From Sphingomonas xinjiangensis (GTDB taxonomy: Bacteria; Pseudomonadota; Alphaproteobacteria; Sphingomonadales; Sphingomonadaceae), in NCBI RefSeq assembly GCF_014199255.1, contig NZ_JACIJF010000001.1, positions 248,001 to 312,000 of the forward strand: a stretch of 64,000 bases of DNA, in the 5' to 3' direction. The notes under the pieces were generated by a model. That model did no database searches, was not told the DNA's origin, and saw nothing but the letters and a program-made list of their open reading frames with translations. Shown piece after piece: positions 9,829-18,718 of this stretch (its first letter is position 1; the number at the start of each line of letters is the position of its first letter). The position numbers and the translations under genes were made by a program.

Positions 9829-11942
9829 TGTCGCCGATCCTCGCAATCGTATTCCTGCCGCTGATCGCTGCGATCGTCGGCGGCTTTTCGAACAAGTCGT
9901 TCGGCACGGCCTTTCCGAAGATCGTGACCACCGGCGCGTTGCTCATAGCCTGCGCGCTGTCCTGGCCGATCTTCATCGGGTTCCTCAACGGCACCTCCGA
10001 AGCCACGGTCGTGCCGGTCCTGCACTGGTTGACGTCGGGCACGATGAGCTTCGCCTGGGAGCTGCGTGTTGACGCGCTCACTGCGGTGATGCTCGTGGTG
10101 GTGACCAGCGTCTCGGCGCTCGTCCACATCTATAGCTGGGGCTATATGAGCGAGGACCCGGATCAGCCGCGGTTCTTTGCTTATCTCTCGCTGTTCACCT
10201 TCGCGATGCTGATGCTCGTGACCGCGAATAACCTGGTGCAGATGTTCTTCGGCTGGGAAGGCGTGGGTCTCGCCTCCTACCTCCTGATCGGCTTCTGGTT
10301 TCGCAAGCCCAGCGCTCAGGCTGCCGCGATCAAGGCGTTCGTCGTCAATCGCGTCGGCGATCTTGGCTTCATGCTCGGCATCTTCGGCACCTTCCTGGTG
10401 TTCGGCACGGTCTCGATCCCCGAGATCCTGGCCGCAGCACCGAACATGGCCGGTTCTACCATCGGCTTCCTTGGCGCGCGCTTCGATACGATGACCGTGC
10501 TGTGCCTGCTGCTGTTCGTCGGCGCGATGGGCAAGTCGGCGCAGCTGGGCCTGCACACCTGGTTGCCCGACGCGATGGAAGGCCCGACCCCGGTGTCGGC
10601 GCTGATCCACGCCGCGACCATGGTCACCGCGGGCGTGTTCATGGTCTGCCGCATGTCGCCGATGTTCGAGATGAGCCCGGTGGCGATGGGCGTGGTGACG
10701 TTCGTCGGCGCCGCGACGTGTTTCTTCGCGGCGACCGTCGGCACGACGCAGACCGACATCAAGCGCGTCATCGCCTATTCGACTTGTTCGCAGCTCGGCT
10801 ATATGTTCTTCGCCGCCGGCGTCGGCGCTTATGGCGCGGCGATGTTCCACCTGTTCACCCACGCTTTCTTCAAGGCGCTGCTGTTCCTGGGTGCCGGCTC
10901 GGTGATCCATGCGATGCACCACGAGCAGGACATGCGCTTCTATGGTGGCCTGCGTAAGCACATCCCGGTGACCTTCTGGACGATGATGGCGGGTACGCTC
11001 GCGATCACCGGGGTCGGAATCCCCGGCATCTTCGGCTTCGACGCGATCGGCTTTGCCGGCTTCCACTCGAAGGATGCGATCATCGAAGCCAGCTGGGCGG
11101 CCGGCGTGCCGAGCGCCTTCTGGGTCGGCGTGTTCGTGGCGCTGCTGACGAGCTTCTATTCGTGGCGCGTCGTCTTCCTGACCTTCTATGGCAAGCCGCG
11201 CTGGGCGGGCTCGGAGCACATCCAGCACGCCGTCCACGACGCGCATGGCCACGGCCATGACAGCCCTGACACGCACGGCCATGGCAGCGAGCATGCCAAT
11301 GCCCCGGCGCAGGAAGACTCCGGTCATCACGCGCCGAGCGCCACCCATGCGCTGCACGATCACGCGCCAGAAGGGACTGCGGGCTACCACCCGCACGAAA
11401 GCCCAATCGTGATGCTGATCCCGCTGCTGGTGCTGACGATCGGCGCGATCGCCGCGGGCTTCGTCTTCCACGGCTTCTTCATCGAGCCCGAGGCTGGCGA
11501 GCGTTTCTGGAAGGGTTCGCTCTTCTTCAACGAACATCTGATGCACGCGATGCACGAAGTGCCCATGGGCGTGAAGCTGTCGGCGACCATCGCCATGCTG
11601 CTCGGCCTCGGCATCTCCTGGTACACCTATGTGGTGAAGCCGGGCCTTGCGACCGCGACCGCGGAGCATATCCGCCCGCTCTACACCTTCCTGCTCAACA
11701 AGTGGTATTTCGACGAACTCTACAACTTCCTGTTCGTCCGGCCGGCGTTCGCGATCGGCCGTCTGCTCTGGAAGGCGGGTGACGAAAACACCATCGACCG
11801 CTTCGGCCCCAACGGGCTCGCCAATGTCGTCCGCGTGGGCAGCATCGGTGCGGTGAAGCTGCAATCGGGATATCTCTATACTTATGCCTTCATCATGCTG
11901 ATCGGCCTCACCGCGGCGCTGACATGGGTGATCGCAGGATGA
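9828..11942 (+). CDS. nuoL: NADH-quinone oxidoreductase subunit L with His-rich loop
   Basis: Complex I antiporter-like subunit (ND5 homologue), 704 residues, with the long lateral helix at the C-terminus. Conserved proton-channel segments are visible ([49 protein letters not shown]). Between roughly residues 463 and 525 (bases about 11215-11400) there is an inserted loop very rich in His, with Asp, Gly and Ala, located between transmembrane helices. Such a loop is not part of the conserved fold and could bind metal. The stop overlaps nuoM. Confidence 0.97.
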   Translation: MSPILAIVFLPLIAAIVGGFSNKSFGTAFPKIVTTGALLIACALSWPIFIGFLNGTSEATVVPVLHWLTSGTMSFAWELRVDALTAVMLVVVTSVSALVHIYSWGYMSEDPDQPRFFAYLSLFTFAMLMLVTANNLVQMFFGWEGVGLASYLLIGFWFRKPSAQAAAIKAFVVNRVGDLGFMLGIFGTFLVFGTVSIPEILAAAPNMAGSTIGFLGARFDTMTVLCLLLFVGAMGKSAQLGLHTWLPDAMEGPTPVSALIHAATMVTAGVFMVCRMSPMFEMSPVAMGVVTFVGAATCFFAATVGTTQTDIKRVIAYSTCSQLGYMFFAAGVGAYGAAMFHLFTHAFFKALLFLGAGSVIHAMHHEQDMRFYGGLRKHIPVTFWTMMAGTLAITGVGIPGIFGFDAIGFAGFHSKDAIIEASWAAGVPSAFWVGVFVALLTSFYSWRVVFLTFYGKPRWAGSEHIQHAVHDAHGHGHDSPDTHGHGSEHANAPAQEDSGHHAPSATHALHDHAPEGTAGYHPHESPIVMLIPLLVLTIGAIAAGFVFHGFFIEPEAGERFWKGSLFFNEHLMHAMHEVPMGVKLSATIAMLLGLGISWYTYVVKPGLATATAEHIRPLYTFLLNKWYFDELYNFLFVRPAFAIGRLLWKAGDENTIDRFGPNGLANVVRVGSIGAVKLQSGYLYTYAFIMLIGLTAALTWVIAG

Positions 11943-13510
11943 GCGGGTTCCCGATCCTCTCCGTCATGCTCGCGGTCCCTGCGGTCGCGGCGATCGCCTG
12001 CCTCTTTGCTGGCGACAAGGGTGCCCGCTGGATTGCGCTGGCCGCAACCTTCGTCGACCTGGCGCTCGGCATTCTGCTCTGGTCGGATTTCCAGATGGGC
12101 GCCGGTGCGCCGCAGTGGCAGTTCGTCGAGCACGTGCCGCTGTTCGACATGGGCACTGCCCAGTTCGCCTGGGCGCTGGGCATCGACGGCTATGCGCTGA
12201 TGCTGATCGTCCTTTCGGTCTTCCTGATGCCGATCTGCATCGGGGCGAGCTGGGAAGCGATCCAGAAGCGCGTGCCCGAGTACATGTCGGCGTTCCTGCT
12301 GACCGAAGTGCTGATGATCGGCACCTTCGCGGCGCAGGATCTGTTCCTGTTCTACATCTTCTTCGAAGGTGGCCTGATCCCGATGTTCCTGATCATCGGC
12401 ATCTGGGGCGGACAGAACCGCATCTACGCGTCGTACAAGTTCTTCCTGTACACGTTGCTAGGCTCGTTGCTGATGCTCGTCGCGATGATCGCGATGGTGC
12501 TGATGACCGGCACTACGTCGATCCCGGCGCTGATGGCGTATGACTTCCCGCCTCAGATGCAAACCTGGCTATGGCTAGCCTTCTTCGCCTCGTTCGCGGT
12601 GAAGATGCCGATGTGGCCGGTCCACACCTGGCTTCCCGACGCGCACGTGCAGGCGCCGACCGCGGGCTCCGTGATCCTGGCCGGCGTGCTGCTGAAGCTT
12701 GGCGGCTATGGCTTCCTGCGCTTTTCGCTGCCGATGTTCCCGGAAGCCTCGGCGCAGCTGATGTGGCTGGTGTTCGCGCTGTCCTGCGTCGCGGTGGTCT
12801 ACACCTCGCTCGTCGCGCTCGTGCAGAGCGACATGAAGAAGCTGATCGCTTACTCGTCGGTGGCGCACATGGCGATCGTGACCATGGGCCTGTTCGCCTT
12901 CAACCCGCAGGGCATCGAAGGCGCGATGATGGTCATGCTGGGCCACGGCCTGGTGTCGGGTGCGCTGTTCCTGTGCGTCGGTGTCATCTACGACCGGCTG
13001 CACACGCGTGAGATCAGCCGCTATGGTGGCCTGGCGATCAACATGCCGCGCTATGCCGTGCTGTTCCTGCTGTTCACCATGGCCTCGGTCGGCCTGCCGG
13101 GTACCAGCAACTTCGTCGGCGAGTTCCTCGGCTTGGCCGGCGTCTATCGCGTATCGACCATCACGGCGCTGATCGGCACCACGGGCATCATCCTGGGTGC
13201 CGCGTACATGCTGTACTTGTTCCGCCGCGTGGTGTGGGGCGACCTGACCAGGGACGATGTGAAGGCGATGCCGGACCTCTCGTTGCGCGAGATCGCGCTG
13301 CTGGTGCCGATCGCTGCGGCGGTGCTGTGGATGGGCGTCTATCCCGAAAGCTTCCTGGCGCCGATGCGTGCCGACACCGCCCGCCTCGTTGCGCGCCTTG
13401 AGCGTGCCGCGCCTGCTGGCGATTCCAAACCGACCCCGGGCCACCCGGCGGCTGCGCCCGCACACGGCGAAGCCCATGGTGCTGCTCCCGCGCATGGGGG
13501 TGCGCACTGA
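11939..13510 (+). CDS. nuoM: NADH-quinone oxidoreductase subunit M
   Basis: Complex I antiporter-like subunit (ND4 homologue), 523 residues. The ATG at 11939 sits in an ATGA overlap with the nuoL stop; an in-frame ATG five codons upstream is less likely. Motifs such as [38 protein letters not shown] and GTSNFVGEF are intact. The C-terminal 30 residues form a Pro/Ala/Gly tail with five His ([15 protein letters not shown]), echoing the His-rich loop of NuoL. Overlaps nuoN by one base. Confidence 0.97.
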   Translation: MSGFPILSVMLAVPAVAAIACLFAGDKGARWIALAATFVDLALGILLWSDFQMGAGAPQWQFVEHVPLFDMGTAQFAWALGIDGYALMLIVLSVFLMPICIGASWEAIQKRVPEYMSAFLLTEVLMIGTFAAQDLFLFYIFFEGGLIPMFLIIGIWGGQNRIYASYKFFLYTLLGSLLMLVAMIAMVLMTGTTSIPALMAYDFPPQMQTWLWLAFFASFAVKMPMWPVHTWLPDAHVQAPTAGSVILAGVLLKLGGYGFLRFSLPMFPEASAQLMWLVFALSCVAVVYTSLVALVQSDMKKLIAYSSVAHMAIVTMGLFAFNPQGIEGAMMVMLGHGLVSGALFLCVGVIYDRLHTREISRYGGLAINMPRYAVLFLLFTMASVGLPGTSNFVGEFLGLAGVYRVSTITALIGTTGIILGAAYMLYLFRRVVWGDLTRDDVKAMPDLSLREIALLVPIAAAVLWMGVYPESFLAPMRADTARLVARLERAAPAGDSKPTPGHPAAAPAHGEAHGAAPAHGGAH

Positions 13511-14958
13511 TGGATTACTCGTTGCAACTGCTGATGACCCTGCCCGAGCTGGTGCTGGCGGTCGGCTCGATCGTGTTGATGCTCGTCGCCGCATGGGGCG
13601 GGCACCAGTCGACCAAGCTGGTCAGCTGGGCGGCCATCGCCGTGCTGATCGGCGCAGGCATCGCGCTGGCCGGTCCGGCGTCATCGGGCGGCGATGCGTT
13701 CGATGGGCTGTACCGCGCCGACATGTTCGCGGCGTTCAGCAAGGTGCTGATCTATGTCGCCGCCGCCGTTTCGATCCTGATCGCACCGCGCTTCTTCCAG
13801 CGCACCTCGGGTGACGATCTGCGTCCGGAATATCCCGTACTGATCCTGCTTTCGACTGCGGGAATGGGCATGATGGTGTCGGCGGGCGACATGCTGACGC
13901 TCTATGTCGGCCTCGAACTGCTCAGCCTGTCGAGCTATGTGCTCGCCAGCTTCATGCGCCGCGATGCGCGTTCGGCCGAAGCGGGTCTGAAGTATTTTGT
14001 CCTCGGCGCGCTCGCCTCGGGCATCCTGCTCTACGGCATCAGCCTGGTGTACGGCTTTTCGGGCACCACGTTGTTCGACGGCATCGCCTCTGCCTATACC
14101 GGTGGCGAGCGCTCGATGGGCCTGCTGTTCGGCCTGGTTTTCGTGTTCGCGGGCCTCGCGTTCAAGATGAGCGCCGTGCCGTTCCACATGTGGACCCCCG
14201 ACGTGTACGAAGGTGCACCCACGCCGGTGACGGCGTTCTTCGCCTCGGCACCCAAAGTCGCGGCGGTCGCACTCGCGGTTCGCGTCGCGATTGAAGCGAT
14301 GGGCCCGGCGCTGCACGACTGGCGCCAGATCGTGATCTTCGCGTCGCTCGCTTCGATCATCCTCGGCGCGGTCGCGGCGATCGGCCAGACCAATGTCAAG
14401 CGCCTGCTGGCCTACTCCTCGATCAACAATGTCGGCTTCGCGCTGATCGGCCTCGCCGCCGGCACGGCGGAAGGCGTGGCGGGGGTGCTGACCTACCTGG
14501 CGATCTATGTCGTCATGACGATCGGCAGCTTCCTGGTCGTCCTCCAGATGCGCGGCCCTGACGGCGAGCCGATCGAGGACATTGCCAGCCTTGCCGGCAT
14601 GTCGCGCACGCGTCCCGGTCTGGCGGCGGCGCTCGCGATCTTCATGTTCAGCCTGGCCGGCATCCCGCCGCTGCTCGGCTTCTTCGCCAAGCTCGCGGTG
14701 TTCATGGCAGCGGTGCAGGCGGGTCTCATCGTGTTCGCGGTGGTCGGCGCCGCGGCCTCGGCGATCGGCGCCTATTATTACCTGCGCATCGTCAAGACGA
14801 TGTACTTCGATGAGCCCGCGCCTGCCTTCCACGGCAAGCCCGGCATGGTCGAAGGCGGGCTGATCGCGCTGACCGCGGCGGTGATCTCGCCGCTCGGCTG
14901 GCCGCTGCTGCTGCCGCTCGGCGCGTGGACGATGCTCGCGGCAAAGGCGCTGTTCTGA
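13510..14958 (+). CDS. nuoN: NADH-quinone oxidoreductase subunit N
   Basis: Complex I antiporter-like subunit (ND2 homologue), 482 residues with about 14 transmembrane helices. Signatures LYVGLELLSLSSYVLASF, KMSAVPFHMWTPDVYEGAPT and VKRLLAYSSINNVGFALIG are intact. It is the last subunit gene of the operon. Its 3' end overlaps the start of the biotin ligase gene by 34 bases, so transcription and probably translation continue into birA. Confidence 0.97.
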   Translation: MDYSLQLLMTLPELVLAVGSIVLMLVAAWGGHQSTKLVSWAAIAVLIGAGIALAGPASSGGDAFDGLYRADMFAAFSKVLIYVAAAVSILIAPRFFQRTSGDDLRPEYPVLILLSTAGMGMMVSAGDMLTLYVGLELLSLSSYVLASFMRRDARSAEAGLKYFVLGALASGILLYGISLVYGFSGTTLFDGIASAYTGGERSMGLLFGLVFVFAGLAFKMSAVPFHMWTPDVYEGAPTPVTAFFASAPKVAAVALAVRVAIEAMGPALHDWRQIVIFASLASIILGAVAAIGQTNVKRLLAYSSINNVGFALIGLAAGTAEGVAGVLTYLAIYVVMTIGSFLVVLQMRGPDGEPIEDIASLAGMSRTRPGLAAALAIFMFSLAGIPPLLGFFAKLAVFMAAVQAGLIVFAVVGAAASAIGAYYYLRIVKTMYFDEPAPAFHGKPGMVEGGLIALTAAVISPLGWPLLLPLGAWTMLAAKALF

Positions 14959-15659
14959 CCGCAGCCGTCCGGACGGTCGCGCAGACGGGTTCCACCAACG
15001 CAGACCTCGCCGAGCTCGCCCGAAGTGGCGCCGGCGAGGGCCTGTGGCTCCGCGCCGAGCGCCAGACCGCTGGCAGGGGCCGCCAGGCGCGGGAATGGGT
15101 CTCGCCCGCCGGCAATCTCTACGCCAGCACGCTGGTGCGGCTGCGTCCCAGCGACCCGCCGCCCGCAACCCTCGCCTTGGTCGCGGCGGTGGCGCTGGAG
15201 GAAGTCGTCGCGGTCTTCGGCGTCCGCGCGACGCTCAAATGGCCCAACGACTTGCTCGTCGAAGGCGCCAAGCTTTCCGGCATCCTGCTGGAACGAGTCG
15301 ATGATGCCGTCATCATTGGCTTCGGCGTGAACCTTGCCGAAGCCCCGCATGACCTCGACCGCGCCGCCACCAGCATGGCGGCCCACGGCGGGGCCCCCGA
15401 TCCCCAGCTGTTCGCCGACACCCTTGCGGAGAGTTTCGAGCGCTGGGTCGCCCGCTGGCGCGGCGAGGAGCTGGCTACCGTCCGCGACCGCTGGACCGCC
15501 CGCGCGCACCCGGTGGGCACCGCACTCACCGCGCGCCTCGCCGATGGATCGTCCCTGGACGGCCTGTTCGGCGGCCTCGACGCAAGCGGCGCGCTCATGC
15601 TGCGCTTGGCGGACGGCTCGGTGCGTGTCATTCACGCAGCCGACGTCTTCCTGCTCTGA
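14925..15659 (+). CDS. birA: Biotin--[acetyl-CoA-carboxylase] ligase, monofunctional
   Basis: Attaches biotin to carboxyl carrier proteins in the cytoplasm. 244 residues from a GTG at 14925 that lies inside nuoN; no in-frame ATG fits better. Motifs are clear: GSTNADLAEL, the biotinyl-AMP loop AGRGRQAREW and the substrate-binding LKWPNDLLV. There is no N-terminal winged helix-turn-helix, so unlike the E. coli protein it should not act as a repressor. Its place directly behind nuoN, followed by coaX and RNase J, is a common alphaproteobacterial arrangement. Confidence 0.93.
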   Translation: MDDARGKGAVLTAAVRTVAQTGSTNADLAELARSGAGEGLWLRAERQTAGRGRQAREWVSPAGNLYASTLVRLRPSDPPPATLALVAAVALEEVVAVFGVRATLKWPNDLLVEGAKLSGILLERVDDAVIIGFGVNLAEAPHDLDRAATSMAAHGGAPDPQLFADTLAESFERWVARWRGEELATVRDRWTARAHPVGTALTARLADGSSLDGLFGGLDASGALMLRLADGSVRVIHAADVFLL

Positions 15660-15671
15660 AGGGCTCTTCGC

Positions 15672-16469
15672 ATGCTGCTCGCCATTGATGCCGGCAACAC
15701 CAATGTCGTGTTCGCACTGGTGCAGGACCGCGAAATCCGCGCCCGCTGGCGCATCGCCACCGATCCGCGCCGCACCGCCGACGAATATGCCGTATGGCTC
15801 AGCCAGCTGCTCCAGCTCGAAGGCTATGATCGCAGCGACGTGACCGGCGTCATCATCGCCACCGTGGTTCCCCGCGCGCTCCACAATCTCCAGGTGCTGG
15901 CCAGCAAATACTTCAAGACCGATGCGGTGATCGCGGGGCAGGGGAGCGCCCAGTGGGGCTTCGCGCTCGACGTGGACGAACCCGGCAATTTGGGCGCCGA
16001 CCGGGCGCTCAACGTGATCGCGGGCCACGCCCTTCACGAAGGCGACCTGCTCCTGATCGATTTCGGCACCGCCACCACCTTCGACGTGGTCGACTATCAG
16101 GGCGCGTATAAGGGCGGTATCATCGCCCCGGGCATCAACCTGTCGCTCGACGCGCTGGTCACCGCCGCCGCCAAGCTGCCGCGCATCGCCATTTCCGCGC
16201 CGCAGGGCACCAGCGTCGTCGGCCGCAACACCGTCGACCAGATGCATATCGGCATTTATTGGGGCTATGTCGCGATGATCGAGGGGTTGGTAGCCCGGCT
16301 CAAGGCCGAAGTCGGACGCCCGTCCAAGGTGATCGCAACCGGGGGCCTTGCCGTGCTGTTCGAACGTCACACCGACGTGTTCGACGCGATCGAACCCGAT
16401 CTAACCATTCAGGGTCTCGCCATGCTATGGCAACGCAGCACACAGTCCGGCACGCACCCCGGCACATAG
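15672..16469 (+). CDS. coaX: Type III pantothenate kinase
   Basis: First step of coenzyme A synthesis from pantothenate, 265 residues. The ASKHA-fold motifs of CoaX are visible: the N-terminal phosphate loop [27 protein letters not shown] in the middle and [14 protein letters not shown]. Starts 12 bases after birA, so it belongs to the same transcription unit. Normal length. Confidence 0.95.
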   Translation: MLLAIDAGNTNVVFALVQDREIRARWRIATDPRRTADEYAVWLSQLLQLEGYDRSDVTGVIIATVVPRALHNLQVLASKYFKTDAVIAGQGSAQWGFALDVDEPGNLGADRALNVIAGHALHEGDLLLIDFGTATTFDVVDYQGAYKGGIIAPGINLSLDALVTAAAKLPRIAISAPQGTSVVGRNTVDQMHIGIYWGYVAMIEGLVARLKAEVGRPSKVIATGGLAVLFERHTDVFDAIEPDLTIQGLAMLWQRSTQSGTHPGT

Positions 16470-16586
16470 GGCGGTTGAAGATTGCACCCGTCATCCCCAC
16501 CAGAGTGAGGATGGATTTTCCAAGCCGGACAACGGGTTCCGGCAGTGCTCCGCCAAGCAGCGGCAGCGAACAACGTTAGGAACAGA

Positions 16587-18224
16587 GTGACTCCCGGAAA
16601 AAACGAACTCCTCTTCGTCGCGCTCGGTGGATCGGGCGAAATCGGCATGAACGTCAATCTGTATGGCACCCAAGGCAAGTGGCTGATGGTGGACTGCGGG
16701 GTCACCTTCGGGGACGCCAGCTATCCCGGCATCGACATCATCCTGCCCGACCTTCAGTTCATCGAGGAACGGCTCGACGATCTGGTCGGCATCGTGCTCA
16801 CCCATGGGCATGAGGATCATATCGGCGCACTGCCCTATCTCGCCGCCGATCTTGACGTGCCGATCTATGCCACGCCGTTCACCGCGGGCCTGGTCCGCGG
16901 CAAGCTGGAAGAAGAAGGGATCGAAGATCGCGTCGAGCTCAAGGTGATGAACGAGGATGGCCCGTTCCGGGTCGGTCCGTTCAACGTCACCTTCACGCCG
17001 CTCGCCCATTCGATTCCCGAAGGCAACGCGCTGTTGATCGAGACCGAGGCGGGCCGCGTGTTCCACACTGGCGACTGGAAGCTCGATGAAGCGGCGGCGC
17101 TGGGCGGCGCCTCCACTGCCGCCGAGCTGACGGCGATCGGCGACAAGGGCATTCTCGCGCTGGTCTGCGATTCGACCAACGTGTTCCAGCAGGAAGCATC
17201 CGGCACCGAAGCCGAGGTGCGCAAGGGGCTCGATGAAGTGATCGGCGCCGCCAGGGGGCGCGTGCTGGTCACCACCTTCGCCTCGAATGCCGCGCGCTTG
17301 CAGACGCTGGGCGAAGTCGCCCGCGACACCGGGCGGCAGCTGTGTGTGGCGGGCCGCTCGCTCGATCGCATCCTGCGCGTCGCCAAGGCGACCGGCTATC
17401 TGCGCGACTTCCCCGAGGTGGTCGACTTCGACACCGCGATGACGTTGCCGCCCAACCAGGTGCTGATGGTCGGCACCGGCGGACAGGGCGAGCCGCGCGC
17501 GGCGCTCGCCCGCATCGCCGATGGTAATCACCAGCTCAAGCTGAGCCAAGGCGACATGGTGATCTTCTCCTCGCGGCAGATCCCCGGCAACGAAGTCGCG
17601 ATCGGCAGGATCATGAACACGCTGGCGTCCAAGGGCGTGCAGTTGGTGACCGATCGCCAGGCGTTCGTGCACGTGTCGGGCCATCCCGGCCGTCCTGAAC
17701 TCGCCGAGATGTACCGCTGGATGCGGCCGCAGATCGTGATGCCGGTGCATGGCGAGGCCCGGCACCTGATCGAGCATTCCCGCTATGCCCTGAGCCAGGG
17801 CGTGCCGAGCGTGGCGTCTCAGTCCAACGGCGAAGTATGGCGGCTCGCGCCGGACGGCCCGCAACGGATCGGCTCCGCGCCCACCGGACGGCTAGTGATC
17901 GACGGCGACGTGATCCTGCCCGCCGACGGCACGACCATGAACGAACGCCGCCGGCTGGCGCTTTATGGCCAGCTGTCGGTCGCGGTCGCGGTGCGCAAGG
18001 GGCAGCTGATGGGCGAGCCGCAGGTGCGGGTACAGGGCGTCCCGGTCGAGGAGGACCGCGAGGAATTCCTTGAAGAAGCCTCCGCTGCCGCCGCCGAAGC
18101 CGTGCGCAAGGCGGGCCGCGACCGTGAAAAGCTGCGCGAAAGCGTGCGGCTGGCGGTGCGCCGTGCGGCAACCCGCTTCACCGGCAAGAAGCCCGTCGTG
18201 GACGTGTTGATCCTGGAGGTCTGA
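16587..18224 (+). CDS. rnj: Ribonuclease J
   Basis: Metallo-beta-lactamase-fold ribonuclease with 5' exonuclease and endonuclease activity, used in RNA maturation and decay. About 545 residues from the GTG at 16587, which has TTAGGA about eight bases upstream and gives the usual N-terminus (KNELLFVALGGSGEIGMN). An ATG at 16545 would add 14 poorly fitting residues. The zinc-binding motif THGHEDHIGALPYL is present, as are the beta-CASP segments FASNAARLQTL and HVSGHPGRPEL. A 117-base gap separates it from coaX. A DUF1467 gene follows two bases after the stop. Confidence 0.94.
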   Translation: MTPGKNELLFVALGGSGEIGMNVNLYGTQGKWLMVDCGVTFGDASYPGIDIILPDLQFIEERLDDLVGIVLTHGHEDHIGALPYLAADLDVPIYATPFTAGLVRGKLEEEGIEDRVELKVMNEDGPFRVGPFNVTFTPLAHSIPEGNALLIETEAGRVFHTGDWKLDEAAALGGASTAAELTAIGDKGILALVCDSTNVFQQEASGTEAEVRKGLDEVIGAARGRVLVTTFASNAARLQTLGEVARDTGRQLCVAGRSLDRILRVAKATGYLRDFPEVVDFDTAMTLPPNQVLMVGTGGQGEPRAALARIADGNHQLKLSQGDMVIFSSRQIPGNEVAIGRIMNTLASKGVQLVTDRQAFVHVSGHPGRPELAEMYRWMRPQIVMPVHGEARHLIEHSRYALSQGVPSVASQSNGEVWRLAPDGPQRIGSAPTGRLVIDGDVILPADGTTMNERRRLALYGQLSVAVAVRKGQLMGEPQVRVQGVPVEEDREEFLEEASAAAAEAVRKAGRDREKLRESVRLAVRRAATRFTGKKPVVDVLILEV

Positions 18225-18226
18225 CG

Positions 18227-18496
18227 ATGCGGTGGCAGTCGGCGCTGGCCATCTATTTCCTGTTCTGGGCCTTTTGCGTGTTCCTGGTGCTCCCGTTCGG
18301 AGTGCGGACCGCGCACGAGGCCGGCGGGGAACTGGTACCAGGTCAGGCCGACAGCGCCCCGCACGAATTCCGCCCCGGCAGGATCGCGCTTCGAACCACG
18401 ATCGTCGCGACCGTCCTGTTCGGGCTCTACTATCTCAACTACGTCAACGGGTGGGTGAGCGTGGAGATGCTCGACTGGCTCCACCCCGCCACCTAG
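18227..18496 (+). CDS. DUF1467 family small membrane protein
   Basis: 89 residues with two transmembrane segments (about residues 5-24 and 57-77) separated by a hydrophilic loop. The pattern FWAFCVFLVLPFGVRT followed by GQADSAPHEFRPGRIALRT matches the DUF1467 family of alphaproteobacteria. Function is unknown. It starts two bases after the RNase J stop, so it is the last gene of the nuo-birA-coaX-rnj block. Confidence 0.85.
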   Translation: MRWQSALAIYFLFWAFCVFLVLPFGVRTAHEAGGELVPGQADSAPHEFRPGRIALRTTIVATVLFGLYYLNYVNGWVSVEMLDWLHPAT

Positions 18497-18561
18497 GCAA
18501 AGCGCAGCTGACAGGGCGGACTAGGCAGAGCGTATCCGAAGAGCGGCGAGGCGCCCAAACA

Positions 18562-18608
18562 TCCTCCCCTGCAAGGGGTGAGGTGGCGCGCATAGGGGGG
18601 CGGAGGAG
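18562..18608 (+). repeat. Palindromic C-rich/G-rich intergenic repeat
   Basis: A REP-like element: TCCTCCCCTGCAAGGGG forms an inner hairpin and is followed by AGGTGGCGCGC and a distal GGAGGAG that can close an outer stem. It sits in the 222-base gap between the DUF1467 gene and the convergent large coiled-coil gene. The same C-run/G-run style recurs at 32168-32300, 32670-32709 and 36083-36237. No gene is seen in the rest of the gap. Confidence 0.6.
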
Positions 18609-18718
18609 TATCGCCGCTCCTGGTAAAAGTCAGAGGCCAGACGAAAGCCCGAGCACCTCCAGGCCAGCAAACAAGACCCTTGCAGCGAACGCTAAGCGTC
18701 CCGCCGGAAGCCAGCGCA

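Noticed and set aside
9771..11864. 697-codon open frame antisense to nuoL
   Set aside because: Shadow of nuoL; Arg/His/Asp/Glu-rich with no recognisable domain. The same holds for long antisense frames over nuoD, nuoG, nuoN, rpoD and carB.
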